In this document: positions 45,370 through 56,541 of the stretch, one piece after another
Layout: each line of letters starts with the position of its first letter
Position numbering within the stretch: position 1 is the stretch's first letter
Translations under genes and position numbers: made by a program
The notes under the pieces: model-generated
Seen by the model: only the letters and a program-made list of their open reading frames with translations
What the model was told of the DNA's origin: nothing
Database searches by the model: none
NCBI RefSeq assembly: GCF_004331265.1
Contig: NZ_SJOO01000006.1
Coordinates: 124,001-188,000 of the forward strand
Length of the DNA: 64,000 nt
Direction: 5' to 3'
Source: Enterobacter wuhouensis
GTDB lineage: Bacteria > Pseudomonadota > Gammaproteobacteria > Enterobacterales > Enterobacteriaceae

Positions 45370-45576
45370 AAAACCTCCGGTATACAGGCATGGAGGTTAG
45401 CGATTTGTGCGCAGGATCACGATTGAGATTTTCTAAGGCGACGCAGTTTGCCTTAGTAAATCTTATCCAAAGTTAAAGATTCATGTTGATGAAGGGCTGT
45501 TTGGCGAGATAATTGCGTGTGGAAAGAATGAAAAATACTAATGGGTGATGTCAGGCGACACCACCCGGCTGCGGCA

Positions 45577-46440
45577 TTACTCGATATTCTGGATCTGCTC
45601 GCGCATCTGCTCGATCAGCACTTTCAGCTCAATCGCAGAGTTGGTAACTTCAGCATTAATCGATTTAGAGGCCAGAGTATTCGACTCGCGGTTAAACTCC
45701 TGCATCATAAAGTCCAGACGGCGGCCCACGGCTTCTTTCTTCTTCAGAATGTTGTAGGTTTCTTTGACGTGCGCTTCCAGGCGATCCAGCTCTTCTGCCA
45801 CGTCAACGCGCTGTGCCATCAGCACCAGCTCCTGTTCCAGACGCGTGTTTTCCAGCTGGACTTCTGCTTCTTCCAGTTTGGATACCAGGCGCTCACGCTG
45901 CCACTGCAGCACCTCCGGCATATGGGTACGGACTTTCGCGACTTCAGCACTCACGCCTTCCAGGCGCTGCTCGATCATCGCTTTCAGGGCCTGGCCTTCG
46001 GTTTCACGGGCAATGATAAAGTCATCCAGCGTGCCGTCGAGCGCTGCCAGAATTTCAGTGGTAATCGCGTCCAGATCCTGCTCGCCGGCGGCCATCACGC
46101 CAGGCCAGCGCAGAATATCAACCGGGTTGATTTCGCCTTCATCGCTCTGCATTTTGACCCAGTTCGCCGCGTTCACGAGCTGCTTTGCCAGTTTTTCATT
46201 GAGGATCAGCTCACCCTGCGCGCTGGCGTCAGGCTCAAAACGCAGGTTGCATTCTACTTTGCCGCGCGTCAGACGAGTACGGATACGCTCACGCACGACA
46301 GGCTCCAGGCTGCGGAACTGCTCCGGCATACGGAAATACGTTTCCAGATAGCGCTGGTTTACCGAGCGCATTTCCCAGGTAGCGCTACCCCAGCTACCCT
46401 TGATTTCACGCCGGGCGTAGGCGGTCATACTGCGGATCAT
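45577..46440 (-). CDS. yicC: YicC-family endoribonuclease
   Basis: 287 residues from the ATG at 46440, which has GGGA at a proper distance; an in-frame ATG two codons upstream overlaps that site. Starts MIRSMTAYARREIKGSWGSA and ends with the charged family tail (TNSAIELKVLIEQMREQIQN). The family has been linked to RNA cleavage and small-RNA turnover in E. coli. It is divergent from rph. Confidence 0.95.
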   Translation of the reverse strand: MIRSMTAYARREIKGSWGSATWEMRSVNQRYLETYFRMPEQFRSLEPVVRERIRTRLTRGKVECNLRFEPDASAQGELILNEKLAKQLVNAANWVKMQSDEGEINPVDILRWPGVMAAGEQDLDAITTEILAALDGTLDDFIIARETEGQALKAMIEQRLEGVSAEVAKVRTHMPEVLQWQRERLVSKLEEAEVQLENTRLEQELVLMAQRVDVAEELDRLEAHVKETYNILKKKEAVGRRLDFMMQEFNRESNTLASKSINAEVTNSAIELKVLIEQMREQIQNIE

Positions 46441-46473
46441 AGACATTCCCGTTTTTAAAGGTGAGATGGGGGG

Positions 46474-46529
46474 ATTATAGCTTTCAGGGCTTTGTCAGGA
46501 TAGGAATAAGCGCGTTTAATCCGTATAAT
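46474..46529. promoter_or_regulatory. Divergent yicC and rph-pyrE promoter region
   Basis: Two perfect TATAAT boxes face away from each other: 46474-46479 on the minus strand (34 bases upstream of yicC) and 46524-46529 on the plus strand (37 bases upstream of rph). Neither has a good -35 at the usual spacing. The second box has a GC-rich discriminator (GCGC). Confidence 0.6.
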
Positions 46530-46565
46530 GCGCAGCCACATTCGTTTCAAGCCGGAGAATCCATC

Positions 46566-47282
46566 ATGCGTCCATCAGGTCGTAGCGCCAATCAGGTGCG
46601 TCCCGTCACCCTGACCCGTAACTATACAAAACACGCTGAAGGCTCCGTGCTGGTTGAGTTTGGTGACACCAAAGTGCTGTGCACCGCCTCTATCGAAGAA
46701 GGCGTTCCGCGCTTTCTGAAAGGTCAGGGCCAGGGCTGGATCACCGCTGAGTACGGCATGCTGCCGCGCGCGACCCATACCCGTAATGCCCGTGAAGCAG
46801 CGAAGGGCAAGCAGGGCGGCCGTACCATGGAAATTCAACGTCTGATCGCACGTGCACTGCGTGCAGCGGTTGATCTGAAAATCCTCGGCGAATTCACCAT
46901 CACCCTCGATTGCGACGTGATTCAGGCCGATGGCGGCACGCGTACCGCATCCATTACTGGTGCCTGCGTCGCGCTGGCGGATGCGCTGAACAAGCTGGTT
47001 GCGGCCGGTAAGCTGAAAACCAACCCCATGAAAGGGATGGTTGCGGCAGTTTCCGTGGGTATTGTTAACGGCGAAGCGCTTTGCGATCTGGAATATGTTG
47101 AAGATTCCGCCGCTGAAACCGACATGAACGTGGTGATGACTGAAGACGGTCGCATCATCGAAGTGCAGGGCACCGCGGAAGGCGAACCGTTCACCCACGA
47201 AGAGCTTCTCTCCTTGTTGGCGTTGGCCCGAGGGGGAATCGAATCCATTGTAACGACGCAGAAAGCGGCGTTAGAAAATTGA
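46566..47282 (+). CDS. rph: Ribonuclease PH, intact
   Basis: 238 residues. Motifs [36 protein letters not shown] and [20 protein letters not shown] are those of phosphorolytic 3' exonucleases that trim tRNA 3' ends. The C-terminus ([18 protein letters not shown]) is complete, unlike the frameshifted rph-1 of E. coli K-12. Complete translation matters because it couples to the pyrE attenuator just after the stop. Confidence 0.98.
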   Translation: MRPSGRSANQVRPVTLTRNYTKHAEGSVLVEFGDTKVLCTASIEEGVPRFLKGQGQGWITAEYGMLPRATHTRNAREAAKGKQGGRTMEIQRLIARALRAAVDLKILGEFTITLDCDVIQADGGTRTASITGACVALADALNKLVAAGKLKTNPMKGMVAAVSVGIVNGEALCDLEYVEDSAAETDMNVVMTEDGRIIEVQGTAEGEPFTHEELLSLLALARGGIESIVTTQKAALEN

Positions 47283-47287
47283 TTTAC

Positions 47288-47314
47288 AGGCGACCAATGA
47301 GTCGCCTTTTTTTT
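47288..47314 (+). terminator. pyrE attenuator
   Basis: AGGCGAC (47288-47294), loop of 6, GTCGCCT (47301-47307), then eight T. It begins 6 bases after the rph stop. In E. coli, UTP shortage slows polymerase so that ribosomes at the rph end prevent the hairpin and pyrE is read; the same layout is seen here. Confidence 0.92.
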
Positions 47315-47348
47315 GCCTGTAAGACAGAAAAACCAAAGGAGCGAATCC

Positions 47349-47990
47349 ATGAAATCGTATCAGCGCCAGTTTATCGAGTTTGCGCTTAACAAGCAGGTAC
47401 TTAAGTTTGGCGAGTTTACGCTGAAATCCGGGCGTAAGAGCCCCTATTTCTTCAACGCCGGACTGTTTAATACCGGGCGCGATCTGGCTCTGTTAGGCCG
47501 TTTCTATGCCGAAGCGCTGGTGGATTCCGGGATTGATTTTGACCTGCTGTTTGGCCCGGCCTACAAAGGCATTCCGATTGCGACCACCACCGCGGTTGCG
47601 CTGGCGGAGCACCACGACCGTGATGTGCCTTACTGCTTTAATCGTAAAGAAGCCAAAACCCACGGTGAGGGCGGCAACCTGGTCGGAAGCGCGCTGCAGG
47701 GCCGCGTTATGCTGGTAGACGATGTGATCACCGCCGGCACGGCGATTCGTGAATCGATGGAAATTATCCAGGCTAACGGTGCGACGCTGGCCGGCGTGCT
47801 GATTTCTCTGGATCGTCAGGAGCGCGGCCGTGGCGAAATTTCTGCCATTCAGGAAGTTGAGCGTGATTACGGCTGCAAGGTGACTTCCATCATCACCCTG
47901 AAAGATCTGATTGCATACCTGGAAGAGAAGCCAGAGATGGCGGACCATCTGGCGGCGGTACGTGCGTACCGGGAAGAGTTCGGCGTGTAG
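47349..47990 (+). CDS. pyrE: Orotate phosphoribosyltransferase
   Basis: 213 residues as in E. coli. The PRPP-binding motif [13 protein letters not shown] and the flexible loop [11 protein letters not shown] are present. It makes OMP from orotate and PRPP in pyrimidine synthesis. The start at 47349 follows AAAGGAG. Expression is set by the attenuator upstream. Confidence 0.98.
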   Translation: MKSYQRQFIEFALNKQVLKFGEFTLKSGRKSPYFFNAGLFNTGRDLALLGRFYAEALVDSGIDFDLLFGPAYKGIPIATTTAVALAEHHDRDVPYCFNRKEAKTHGEGGNLVGSALQGRVMLVDDVITAGTAIRESMEIIQANGATLAGVLISLDRQERGRGEISAIQEVERDYGCKVTSIITLKDLIAYLEEKPEMADHLAAVRAYREEFGV

Positions 47991-47997
47991 TTGAATT

Positions 47998-48067
47998 GCC
48001 CGGTGGCGCTACGCTTTACCGGGCCTGCGCATTTCGTTGGCCGGATAAGGCGAAGCCGCCATCCGGC
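47998..48067. repeat. Pair of REP elements (BIME-like) between pyrE and slmA
   Basis: First unit GCCCGGTGGCGCTACGC... to GGGC (47998-48024); second unit GCCGGATAAGGCGAAGCC... to CCGGC (48040-48067). Both are typical REP palindromes and fill the gap between two convergent genes. Confidence 0.88.
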
Positions 48068-48074
48068 AACGGCA

Positions 48075-48671
48075 TTACTGCAACTGAGCGGCCACTAACG
48101 GCCAGCGAGCGTCGAAATCTTCCGTTGGGCAGTACTTGAATTCACTGCGCACAAAGCGGGAGAGCATCCCTTCACAAAACGCCAGGATCTGGCTCGCCAG
48201 CAGCGTTTCATCGGTGGTGTAACCTTCACCTTCACGCATTTTCTTCTCGCGCAGCACCTGTCGCAGCTGGGCTTCGATACGCTCAAAAAGCTGGTTAATG
48301 CGGCCCTGCAGACGGTCCTGCTCGAACATCAGCGCGTGGCCGGTCAGAATACGGGTGAGGCCCGGATTGCGTTCACCAAAGCCCAGAATCAACAGCACTA
48401 TCAGTCGAATACGTGCGGTAGTGTCTTTTTCATCTTTCAAAATCAGATTGATGCGCGTGATCAGGCTGTCTTCGATGAACTCGATCAGGCTGTCGAACAT
48501 CCGGGTTTTGCTCGGAAAATGGCGATACAGCGCCGCCTCTGACACGCCTACAGAAGCGGCCAGTTTTGCGGTTGTGATGCGTTGACTGCCATCGCTGGAT
48601 TCAAGCATCAGAGCCAGAGATTGAAGTATTTCTTCGCGACGATTCCTTTTCGCGGTTTGTTTTTCTGCCAT
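48075..48671 (-). CDS. slmA: Nucleoid occlusion factor SlmA
   Basis: 198 residues from the ATG at 48671 ([20 protein letters not shown]), the E. coli start and length. TetR-type helix-turn-helix: [20 protein letters not shown]. SlmA binds sites over most of the chromosome and blocks FtsZ ring formation there. Confidence 0.98.
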   Translation of the reverse strand: MAEKQTAKRNRREEILQSLALMLESSDGSQRITTAKLAASVGVSEAALYRHFPSKTRMFDSLIEFIEDSLITRINLILKDEKDTTARIRLIVLLILGFGERNPGLTRILTGHALMFEQDRLQGRINQLFERIEAQLRQVLREKKMREGEGYTTDETLLASQILAFCEGMLSRFVRSEFKYCPTEDFDARWPLVAAQLQ

Positions 48672-48790
48672 GTTACAAAATACCCCTGAAAATAAGCACT
48701 GCCAGGCTGGCATCCACACAGCGACCGCAAACTAACGTTTGCGGTTTGTTATGACATTATGGCGCTGTGAGATGCGTATCTGTCGGGCGA

Positions 48791-49249
48791 CTATTTGCGC
48801 CCGGAATGGCCGAAGCCGCCTTCGCCACGGTCGGTAGCATCAAAGTCAGCTACCAGGTTAAATTCTGCCTGCACCACAGGGACAAAGACCATCTGCGCGA
48901 TACGCTCGCCGGGCTCAATGGTGAAGCTGTCCTGACCGCGGTTCCAGACGGACACCATCAGCTGACCCTGGTAGTCAGAATCAATCAGGCCGACCAGGTT
49001 GCCCAGCACGACGCCGTGCTTATGGCCCAGGCCAGAACGCGGCAGGATCACCGCTGCCAGCGACGGGTCAGCAATGTGAATCGCCAGGCCGGTCGGGATC
49101 AGGGTGGTCGCACCCGGAGCCAGTTCTACGGCGTCATCGAGACAGGCGCGCAGGTCAAGACCGGCAGAGCCGGAGGTGGCATAGGTTGGCAGCGGGAACT
49201 GCTCGCCAACTCGCGGGTCCAGAATCTTAACGTCGATTTTTTTCATCAT
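48791..49249 (-). CDS. dut: dUTP diphosphatase
   Basis: 152 residues (151 if the second of two adjacent ATGs is used). The five dUTPase motifs are visible, including [36 protein letters not shown] and the C-terminal [10 protein letters not shown]. It removes dUTP and supplies dUMP. The start overlaps the coaBC end by 23 bases. Confidence 0.98.
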   Translation of the reverse strand: MMKKIDVKILDPRVGEQFPLPTYATSGSAGLDLRACLDDAVELAPGATTLIPTGLAIHIADPSLAAVILPRSGLGHKHGVVLGNLVGLIDSDYQGQLMVSVWNRGQDSFTIEPGERIAQMVFVPVVQAEFNLVADFDATDRGEGGFGHSGRK

Positions 49250-50438
49250 AACGGGTAACGATCTCGTCCAGTAATTGTTGGCCCAGGAGTTCCTTACGCT
49301 CACGCGGTAAGACTTTATCTCCCTCCTGCCAGAAAAGGTGCAGTGCGTTGCTGTCGCTGTTAAATCCTTGCGTGGCCAGCGATACGTCGTTCGCGCAAAT
49401 CAAATCGAGGTTTTTGCGGGTACGTTTTTGCCGGGCATATTCTTCCACATTATTCGTTTCTGCGGCAAACCCAACAACGTAAGGACGATGGCTTTTCAGT
49501 GCGGCGACACCGGCAACGATATCCGGGTTTTTCACCATTTTTATCGTTAATTCATCGCCTTGCTTTTTAATTTTGGCATCAGAAATTGTCTCTGCACGGT
49601 AATCCGCCACGGCCGCACAGCCGATAAAAATCTGCTGGCTTTGCGCATGCGCCTGCACGGCGGCTTCCATTTCCAGCGCGGTGGTGACATTGATGCGCTG
49701 CACAAACGGTGGCGTAGGCAGCGAGACCGGGCCGCTTACCAGCGTGACGTGCGCACCGCGTTTTGCTGCCGCAGCAGCAATGGCAAAGCCCATCTTACCG
49801 GAGCTGTGGTTGGTAATGTAACGCACCGGGTCCAGCGGCTCGCGCGTGGGGCCCGCGGTAATCATGATGTTGAGATGTTGCAGATCGTTGACAGGCGAAA
49901 AATGGGCGGCGGCCATATCAACAATCGTCAGCGGGTCAAGCATACGGCCTGGGCCTACGTCACCGCAGGCCTGGCTGCCGCTGTCTGGCCCCCAGATCAG
50001 CAGGCCTCGTGAGGCCAGCGTCTCCAGATTGTGCTGGGTCGCGGCGTTACGGTACATCTGCTGGTTCATGGCGGGCACGACGGCCACGGGCGCAGGCGTG
50101 GCAAGGCAAATGGTTGAGACGAGATCGTTCGCCATGCCTGCGGCCACGCGGGCAAGTAAGTCTGCCGTAGCCGGGGCAAGGATAACCAAATCTGCCCATT
50201 TTCCCAGCTCGATATGACCCATTGCGGCTTCTGCAGCCGGATCGAGCAGGCTGTCAGATACCGGGTATCCTGAAACGGCCTGCAGGCTCAGCGGGGTGAT
50301 AAAGGCTTTGCCACCTTCGGTTATCGCGACCCGCACGTCGGCCCCGCGCTCGCGCAGGCGACGCACCAGGTCCGGGGCTTTATAGGCAGCAATACCGCCG
50401 CTCACGCCAAGAACGATCTTTTTACCGGCCAGGCTCAT
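49227..50438 (-). CDS. coaBC: Bifunctional phosphopantothenoylcysteine decarboxylase/synthetase
   Basis: 403 residues from the ATG at 50438 (50441 is an equal alternative). The flavin-binding CoaC half has [27 protein letters not shown] and [10 protein letters not shown]. The CoaB half has [18 protein letters not shown] and [17 protein letters not shown]. It performs two steps of coenzyme A synthesis; coaD for a later step lies 2.4 kb away. Confidence 0.98.
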   Translation of the reverse strand: MSLAGKKIVLGVSGGIAAYKAPDLVRRLRERGADVRVAITEGGKAFITPLSLQAVSGYPVSDSLLDPAAEAAMGHIELGKWADLVILAPATADLLARVAAGMANDLVSTICLATPAPVAVVPAMNQQMYRNAATQHNLETLASRGLLIWGPDSGSQACGDVGPGRMLDPLTIVDMAAAHFSPVNDLQHLNIMITAGPTREPLDPVRYITNHSSGKMGFAIAAAAAKRGAHVTLVSGPVSLPTPPFVQRINVTTALEMEAAVQAHAQSQQIFIGCAAVADYRAETISDAKIKKQGDELTIKMVKNPDIVAGVAALKSHRPYVVGFAAETNNVEEYARQKRTRKNLDLICANDVSLATQGFNSDSNALHLFWQEGDKVLPRERKELLGQQLLDEIVTRYDEKNRR

Positions 50439-50611
50439 CATGATTCTTTCCTGTTGGGGTTCACCAGAGAGCGGGCATTTTATCACAATCATAAAAACGG
50501 GGGCATTTTGTCCGCTGTCCAGTTTGCGAGGCGTTACGCAAGAACGAAAAATGCGCGTCGAGTGCCGGGTTTGCCTGTGGCAGCATGAAGGCAACAAAAA
50601 GGAGACGGCAC

Positions 50612-51277
50612 ATGGAAGAGACAGAACTTATGCTACCGCGCGAAAAATTACTGCGCTATGGCGTCACGTTGTTAAAGGATGACGAACTGCTGGCGCTTTT
50701 TTTGCGCACCGGTACGCAGGGTAAGACGGTGTTTACGCTGGCAAAAGATTTGATAGACCACTTTGGCTCACTGTACGGTTTGCTGACGGCAGAGCTGGAG
50801 GAGTTCAGGCACGTCGAGGGAATTGGCGTTGCGAAGTATGCTCAATTGAGAGGCATCGCCGAGCTTGCCCGACGTTTTTACAATGTCCGTCTGGAGGAGG
50901 AAGACCCGGTTCTGACGCCCGACGGCGCGCGTGAATTCCTGCAAAGCCAGCTGGCAGATGCGGAGCGCGAGATCTTTATGGTGATCTTCCTCGACAACAG
51001 GAATCGGATAATCAAGCACAGCCATCTGTTTTCAGGGACATTAAGCCATGTGGAGGTTCATCCGCGTGAAATTGTGCGGGAAGCGATAAAAGTGAATGCA
51101 GCCGGCGTGATCCTCGCGCATAATCACCCCTCTGGCTGTGCGCAACCGAGCAAAGCGGATAAAGAAATCACCCAACGCATTATCAAGTGCTGTCAATTCA
51201 TGGACATTCGTGTGCTGGACCATATGATAATTGGCCGCGGAGAGTACATTTCTTTTGCAGAACGGGGTTGGATTTAG
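50612..51277 (+). CDS. radC: RadC-family (JAMM/MPN) protein
   Basis: 221 residues from the ATG at 50612 with AAAAGGAG upstream; E. coli RadC has 222. A helix-hairpin-helix region ([14 protein letters not shown]) is followed by the metal-binding JAMM motif [17 protein letters not shown]. The name reflects an old repair phenotype; its true role is unclear. Divergent from coaBC. Confidence 0.96.
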   Translation: MEETELMLPREKLLRYGVTLLKDDELLALFLRTGTQGKTVFTLAKDLIDHFGSLYGLLTAELEEFRHVEGIGVAKYAQLRGIAELARRFYNVRLEEEDPVLTPDGAREFLQSQLADAEREIFMVIFLDNRNRIIKHSHLFSGTLSHVEVHPREIVREAIKVNAAGVILAHNHPSGCAQPSKADKEITQRIIKCCQFMDIRVLDHMIIGRGEYISFAERGWI

Positions 51278-51319
51278 GCCCTTTCTCGCGATCCATTGGG
51301 ATCTTTGTCTGTTCGGGAC

Positions 51320-51348
51320 TTGAGCACACCGCCGAGTCAGCGTATACT
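51320..51348 (+). promoter_or_regulatory. rpmBG promoter
   Basis: TTGAGC (51320-51325), a 17-base spacer, TATACT (51343-51348), followed by a leader of about 140 bases to rpmB at 51496. Both boxes are close to the sigma-70 consensus with ideal spacing. Confidence 0.85.
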
Positions 51349-51474
51349 ACGCCACCTTTGAGAATCTCGGGTTTGGCATTTGGGCCTGGCAATCGAGAGT
51401 TCACTTAGAACTATGCGATGACCGGGCTGTAAAGCCTGACGAGGCGCCGATACCCCATACGAAGCTCGAGCTAA

Positions 51475-51732
<258 letters not shown>

Positions 51733-51751
51733 GTACTTAAAGAGGAAATAA

Positions 51752-51922
<171 letters not shown>

Positions 51923-51941
51923 TTTTAGTCTCCTTGTATTG

Positions 51942-51968
51942 AAAAACCCCGCAACTGCGGGGTTTTTT
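51942..51968 (+). terminator. rpmBG terminator
   Basis: AAAAACCCCGC, loop AACT, GCGGGGTTTTTT: strong GC stem followed by six T, 19 bases after the rpmG stop and 26 bases before mutM. Confidence 0.95.
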
Positions 51969-51994
51969 GCATTCTGTATCTCAACGGAGGAACC

Positions 51995-52804
51995 ATGCCT
52001 GAATTACCCGAGGTAGAGACCAGCCGCCGCGGCATTGAGCCCCATCTGGTCGGCGCAACTATTCTTCATGCGGTTGTCCGTAATGGTCGCCTTCGCTGGC
52101 CGGTGTCCGATGAGATCCACGCGTTAAGCGATAAACCTATCCTCAGCGTGCAGCGCCGCGCTAAGTACCTGCTGCTGGAGCTGCCCGACGGCTGGATTAT
52201 CATCCACCTCGGCATGTCCGGAAGCCTGCGTATCCTCACCGAAGAGCTGCCTGCCGAAAAGCATGACCATGTCGATCTGGTGATGAGCAACGGCAAGGTG
52301 CTGCGCTATACCGACCCACGGCGCTTTGGCGCTTGGCTATGGACCAAAGAGCTTGAAGGGCACAGCGTGCTGGCGCATCTGGGGCCGGAGCCGCTCTCAG
52401 AGGCCTTTAATGCGGAATACCTGAAAGAGAAGTGCGCAAAGAAAAAGACGCCGATTAAGCCCTGGCTAATGGATAACAAGCTGGTGGTCGGCGTGGGAAA
52501 TATTTACGCCAGCGAATCGCTGTTTGCCGCCGGGATCCATCCCGATCGGCTGGCCTCTTCGCTGTCGGCACAGGAGTGTGAGCTGCTGGTTCGGGTGATT
52601 AAAGCGGTGCTGCTGCGCTCAATTGAGCAGGGGGGAACCACGCTGAAGGACTTCCTGCAAAGTGACGGTAAGCCGGGCTATTTTGCGCAGGAGCTACAGG
52701 TGTATGGCCGCAAAGGCGAGCCGTGCAGAGTGTGTGGCACGCCCATTATTGCGACGAAACACGCCCAGCGCGCCACGTTCTACTGTCGTCAGTGTCAGAA
52801 GTAG
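51995..52804 (+). CDS. mutM: Formamidopyrimidine-DNA glycosylase
   Basis: 269 residues as in E. coli. The catalytic N-terminus [12 protein letters not shown] is intact (P1 after Met removal, E2). The helix-two-turn-helix region and C-terminal zinc finger (CRVCGTPI...CRQCQ) are present. It excises 8-oxoguanine and nicks the strand. Converges with coaD, 2 bases apart. Confidence 0.98.
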   Translation: MPELPEVETSRRGIEPHLVGATILHAVVRNGRLRWPVSDEIHALSDKPILSVQRRAKYLLLELPDGWIIIHLGMSGSLRILTEELPAEKHDHVDLVMSNGKVLRYTDPRRFGAWLWTKELEGHSVLAHLGPEPLSEAFNAEYLKEKCAKKKTPIKPWLMDNKLVVGVGNIYASESLFAAGIHPDRLASSLSAQECELLVRVIKAVLLRSIEQGGTTLKDFLQSDGKPGYFAQELQVYGRKGEPCRVCGTPIIATKHAQRATFYCRQCQK

Positions 52805-52806
52805 GG

Positions 52807-53289
<483 letters not shown>

Positions 53290-54060
53290 TCACGCTTTCT
53301 CTGAGTAGCCGCGGCAGAGCGCCCACAGCTCGGTGTATTTGTTGAAAGTATACTGGGCATTAACCACAGCCAGTAACCAACCCTGCTTACCGTCCAGTAC
53401 GCCACCGCGCAGCAGCAGCGTTTTCAGAAACGCCCCCAGCGTGTGGGTGAAGATCCCCGTCAGCGAGGCCTTCTTGCCGCGCTGGTGACGTTCCTGCGCC
53501 CATGCCGTGGCGTAGCTGAGCTGCTTACGCTGGAAGCTGGCGAAATCCCGGCAGGTCAGGTGCAGCAGGTCGCCCGTCAGGGGAAGCACCTGAGCGTTAT
53601 CGCAGGCAAGGGATTCATGGACAAGGTTATCGTTATACTGATAGCGGTCGCGCTCATACAGGCGCATCACGCGGTCGGGATACCAGCCGCTGTGGCGCAT
53701 GAAGCGGCCAAGAAAGTAGTTTCGGCGCGCAATACTGTATACCGCACCCGGTTGAGGCGCGGCGAGCACGCCCTTGATGGCCTGCTGAAGTTCCGGCGTA
53801 ACGCGCTCATCGGTATCGATCATCAGCACGTAATCGCCGGTGGCGTAATCCTGCGCGCGCTGGCGCTGGATGCCGTAACCCTGCCAGTCGGTGTTGATAT
53901 ACACCTTCGCGCCCGCCGCACGGGCAACGTCCACCGTGTTGTCTTCGCTACCTGAGTCGAGGAGAACAATCTCGTCAGCCCAGGCAACGGAGGCCAGGCA
54001 GTCGGGGAGCAGGTCGGCAGCGTTTTTGGCGATCATCACCACCGACAGACGCGTTGGCAT
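53290..54060 (-). CDS. waaE: LPS core glycosyltransferase WaaE (GT2 family)
   Basis: 256 residues from the ATG at 54060, which overlaps the waaA stop (TAATG). GT-A fold motifs: [30 protein letters not shown] and the metal-binding [10 protein letters not shown], then [19 protein letters not shown]. In Klebsiella WaaE adds a beta-1,4-glucose to heptose I of the inner core. E. coli K-12 lacks it, so this marks the Klebsiella/Serratia/Enterobacter core type. Confidence 0.93.
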   Translation of the reverse strand: MPTRLSVVMIAKNAADLLPDCLASVAWADEIVLLDSGSEDNTVDVARAAGAKVYINTDWQGYGIQRQRAQDYATGDYVLMIDTDERVTPELQQAIKGVLAAPQPGAVYSIARRNYFLGRFMRHSGWYPDRVMRLYERDRYQYNDNLVHESLACDNAQVLPLTGDLLHLTCRDFASFQRKQLSYATAWAQERHQRGKKASLTGIFTHTLGAFLKTLLLRGGVLDGKQGWLLAVVNAQYTFNKYTELWALCRGYSEKA

Positions 54061-55334
54061 TAGTGGCTCCGCTGAGGCAGATAAGGTTGCAGAAGTTGCA
54101 GCAGACGGGTCAGTGCGCCCTGATTCTGATGCAGCACTTCGACGGCATGGCGACCGTACCACAGGCGGTAGTCTTCGTCGGTCAGCAGGGTTGAGACCTC
54201 TTTAACCACCGAATCCGCGTCGGTTACGGTGATTAAGCCGTCAGCCTGCTGCAATTTAGCGCAGATATCTTTGAAGTTAAAGGTGTGTGGCCCCATCAGC
54301 ACCGGAATGGCGTGGGCAGCCGGCTCTAGCGGGTTATGGCCGCCGCGCTCCACCAGGCTACCGCCAACGAACGCGAGGTCGGCAATGCCGTACAGCAGCA
54401 TCAGCTCGCCCATCGTATCGCCAATCACCACCTGAGTGCTGCCGGAAGGGATCTCACCGCTGCTGCGCAGGGTGTAGCTGAAGCCGCCCTTTTGCACCAT
54501 TTCGCGGGCATCCTTAAAACGCTCCGGATGGCGGGGAACCAGGATCAGCAGCAGGTCTGGGAATTTTTCCAGCAGCTTGCGGTGCGCCTGCAGGATAATC
54601 TCTTCTTCGCCGTCGTGGGTGCTGGTCGCAATCCAGACCTGGCGGCGCGGTGCCCACTGGCGGCGCAGCGTTACCGCGCGAGCTGCGAGCTCTGGCGTAA
54701 CGGAAATATCGAACTTCAGGCTTCCCGTTACCGCAAGCTGGTTACGCTTCAGGCCCAGCGCGACAAAGCGTGCCGCGTCTTCTTCGTTCTGTGCGGCGAT
54801 CAGCGTAATTCTGCTGAGCAGGCGACGCATAAATTTACCCAGCTTGCCGTATCCCTTCGCCGAGCGCTCTGAAAGGCGGGCGTTGGCAATCACCAGCGGG
54901 ATTTTACGGGCGTGCAGGGCGGAAATCATGTTTGGCCACAGCTCGGTTTCCATCACGATCACCAGCTTCGGGCGCACGGTGTTCAGGAAGCGGTTCATGG
55001 CGCAGGGAAGATCGTAAGGGAGATAGACGTGATGTACGTCTTTACCGAACGCGGATAACGCGCGCTCCGAGCCGGTCGGCGTCATGGTGGTGACTGTGAT
55101 CGGCAGCGAAGGGTAGCGGTGACGCAGGGCGCGCACCAGCGGGATAGCCGCCAGCGTTTCACCGACAGACACGGAATGAAGCAAAATACCGTCCGGGGCA
55201 ACCTTATTGCGGCAGAAACCATAGCGTTCAGCCCAGCGTTTTCGATACGCAGGCGCTTTTCGGCTACGAAGCAACAGTCGCAGCCACACCAGTGGCTGAA
55301 TGAGGTAGAGCAGGGCGGTATACAACAATTCCAA
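54060..55334 (-). CDS. waaA: Kdo transferase WaaA
   Basis: 424 residues from a TTG at 55334 (E. coli 425, [18 protein letters not shown]). No ATG is available: the codon aligned with the E. coli Met is CGC, and an 11-codon longer form would begin with another TTG at 55367. The TTG at 55334 has GGAT upstream. It transfers two Kdo residues to lipid A at the inner membrane. Motifs: [18 protein letters not shown] and [20 protein letters not shown]. Confidence 0.95.
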   Translation of the reverse strand: MELLYTALLYLIQPLVWLRLLLRSRKAPAYRKRWAERYGFCRNKVAPDGILLHSVSVGETLAAIPLVRALRHRYPSLPITVTTMTPTGSERALSAFGKDVHHVYLPYDLPCAMNRFLNTVRPKLVIVMETELWPNMISALHARKIPLVIANARLSERSAKGYGKLGKFMRRLLSRITLIAAQNEEDAARFVALGLKRNQLAVTGSLKFDISVTPELAARAVTLRRQWAPRRQVWIATSTHDGEEEIILQAHRKLLEKFPDLLLILVPRHPERFKDAREMVQKGGFSYTLRSSGEIPSGSTQVVIGDTMGELMLLYGIADLAFVGGSLVERGGHNPLEPAAHAIPVLMGPHTFNFKDICAKLQQADGLITVTDADSVVKEVSTLLTDEDYRLWYGRHAVEVLHQNQGALTRLLQLLQPYLPQRSH

Positions 55335-55400
55335 GCGATTATCCGTTTTTTTAGTTTCGGCGGGCAAATTCTAAGCATTTAAGCCAGGTAAAGCTATCTC

Positions 55401-56384
55401 TTATGCCAGATACCGTTTTAAACGGAAATAGCGACGGCCCAGCCGCCAGTGCTGGCGCAGCCCGCGAGCATTTTTCCAGATAAGCGTCCAGATCCCGCGA
55501 TCGAACAGCTCGCGGATGATTTCGCGCTTTTTACTGAGATCGCCGATGTTGTTAATGGCGTGAAGAATACCCAGGCCCTCTTTTGCGATCTGCCACTGGC
55601 AGGCCGGAACGCGGCGCACGGCATCCGGATGGCGCTGATTAATAGCATCCAGCATCTCGAGGATTTTCATGTAATGACGCGCGTTGCGCATGCGCGTGTC
55701 ATCCGTTCCCGGCGTATGCGATACCGACGCGGAGTGGATGAGGTAGTCGTAGAAGGTTTCGTCGGTGTACTGCACGCGTTTGGCGGTCAGCAGCACTTCG
55801 GTGGTCCACGGAATGTCCTGGTGACGCAGGCCATGCTCAAAGGTGAAGCCCTGCTCCTGAATAAACGCGTGGCGGTAAATATTCAGCCAGGTAACGTGCA
55901 GGAATTTACGCGACGCCAGGGCGCGCTGCAGCCACGTTGGGCCGTCGAGTACGTCCGTGGAGTGCAGTTTATCGGAGGGGAAGATTTTCTTCGACGGTCG
56001 ACCATCGTCGTAGATATAGGTCCCGTTACAGGTCGCCACGTCAAGATCGTTCTTTTTAGCCATCTCAAGCAGGCGCGGGTACATGCCCGGATAAATCACG
56101 TCGTCGATATCCGGAAACGCAACATACTCGCCGGTTGCCTGCGCCAGTCCGGTATTACGGGCCGCCGAGACGCCCTGGTTGGCCTGGTCAATCACCTTGT
56201 AAAACGGGAATTCGCTGGCGTACTGCGCGATGATGGCCGATGAGCTGTCGCTCGAGCCGTCGTTCACAACGACCAGTTCCAGACTGTCCAGACGTTGAGC
56301 TTTGATGCTGTCGAAAAATGCACTCAGGAATTTTTCACCGTTGTAGACGGCGACTACAAGGCTCAATAAAGGTGTGTCGGACAT
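55401..56384 (-). CDS. GT2 glycosyltransferase, WaaH-like
   Basis: 327 residues from the ATG at 56384 (ACGGAGAAAGC upstream). GT-A motifs: LLSLVVAVYNGEKFLSAFFD, VVNDGSSDSS, and YVAFPDIDDVIYPGMY. These and STDVLDGPTWL resemble WaaH (YibD) of E. coli, which adds glucuronic acid to the LPS core under phosphate limitation. Sugar and acceptor are unknown here. It lies in front of waaA on the same strand, with a 66-base gap, and is divergent from another glycosyltransferase. Confidence 0.82.
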   Translation of the reverse strand: MSDTPLLSLVVAVYNGEKFLSAFFDSIKAQRLDSLELVVVNDGSSDSSSAIIAQYASEFPFYKVIDQANQGVSAARNTGLAQATGEYVAFPDIDDVIYPGMYPRLLEMAKKNDLDVATCNGTYIYDDGRPSKKIFPSDKLHSTDVLDGPTWLQRALASRKFLHVTWLNIYRHAFIQEQGFTFEHGLRHQDIPWTTEVLLTAKRVQYTDETFYDYLIHSASVSHTPGTDDTRMRNARHYMKILEMLDAINQRHPDAVRRVPACQWQIAKEGLGILHAINNIGDLSKKREIIRELFDRGIWTLIWKNARGLRQHWRLGRRYFRLKRYLA

Positions 56385-56541
56385 GCTTTCTCCGTTGTGT
56401 TCAGGGCAGGCCACCCAGTATGGTGATACCATTCGTGCTGTATTATATCTGGTGGATACTAAAAACATATGCCTGGAGGGACAAAGATCCCGTCAGGCGG
56501 CAAATTAGCGTCACGCTGGCGAGATTCTTAACAGGAAATGT

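Noticed and set aside
45370..45576. dinD, present between yicG and yicC in E. coli
   Set aside because: The gap is only 207 bases and encodes nothing similar.
56385..56541. A JUMPstart/ops element controlling the core genes
   Set aside because: No GGCGGTAG-type ops core could be found in the divergent gap.
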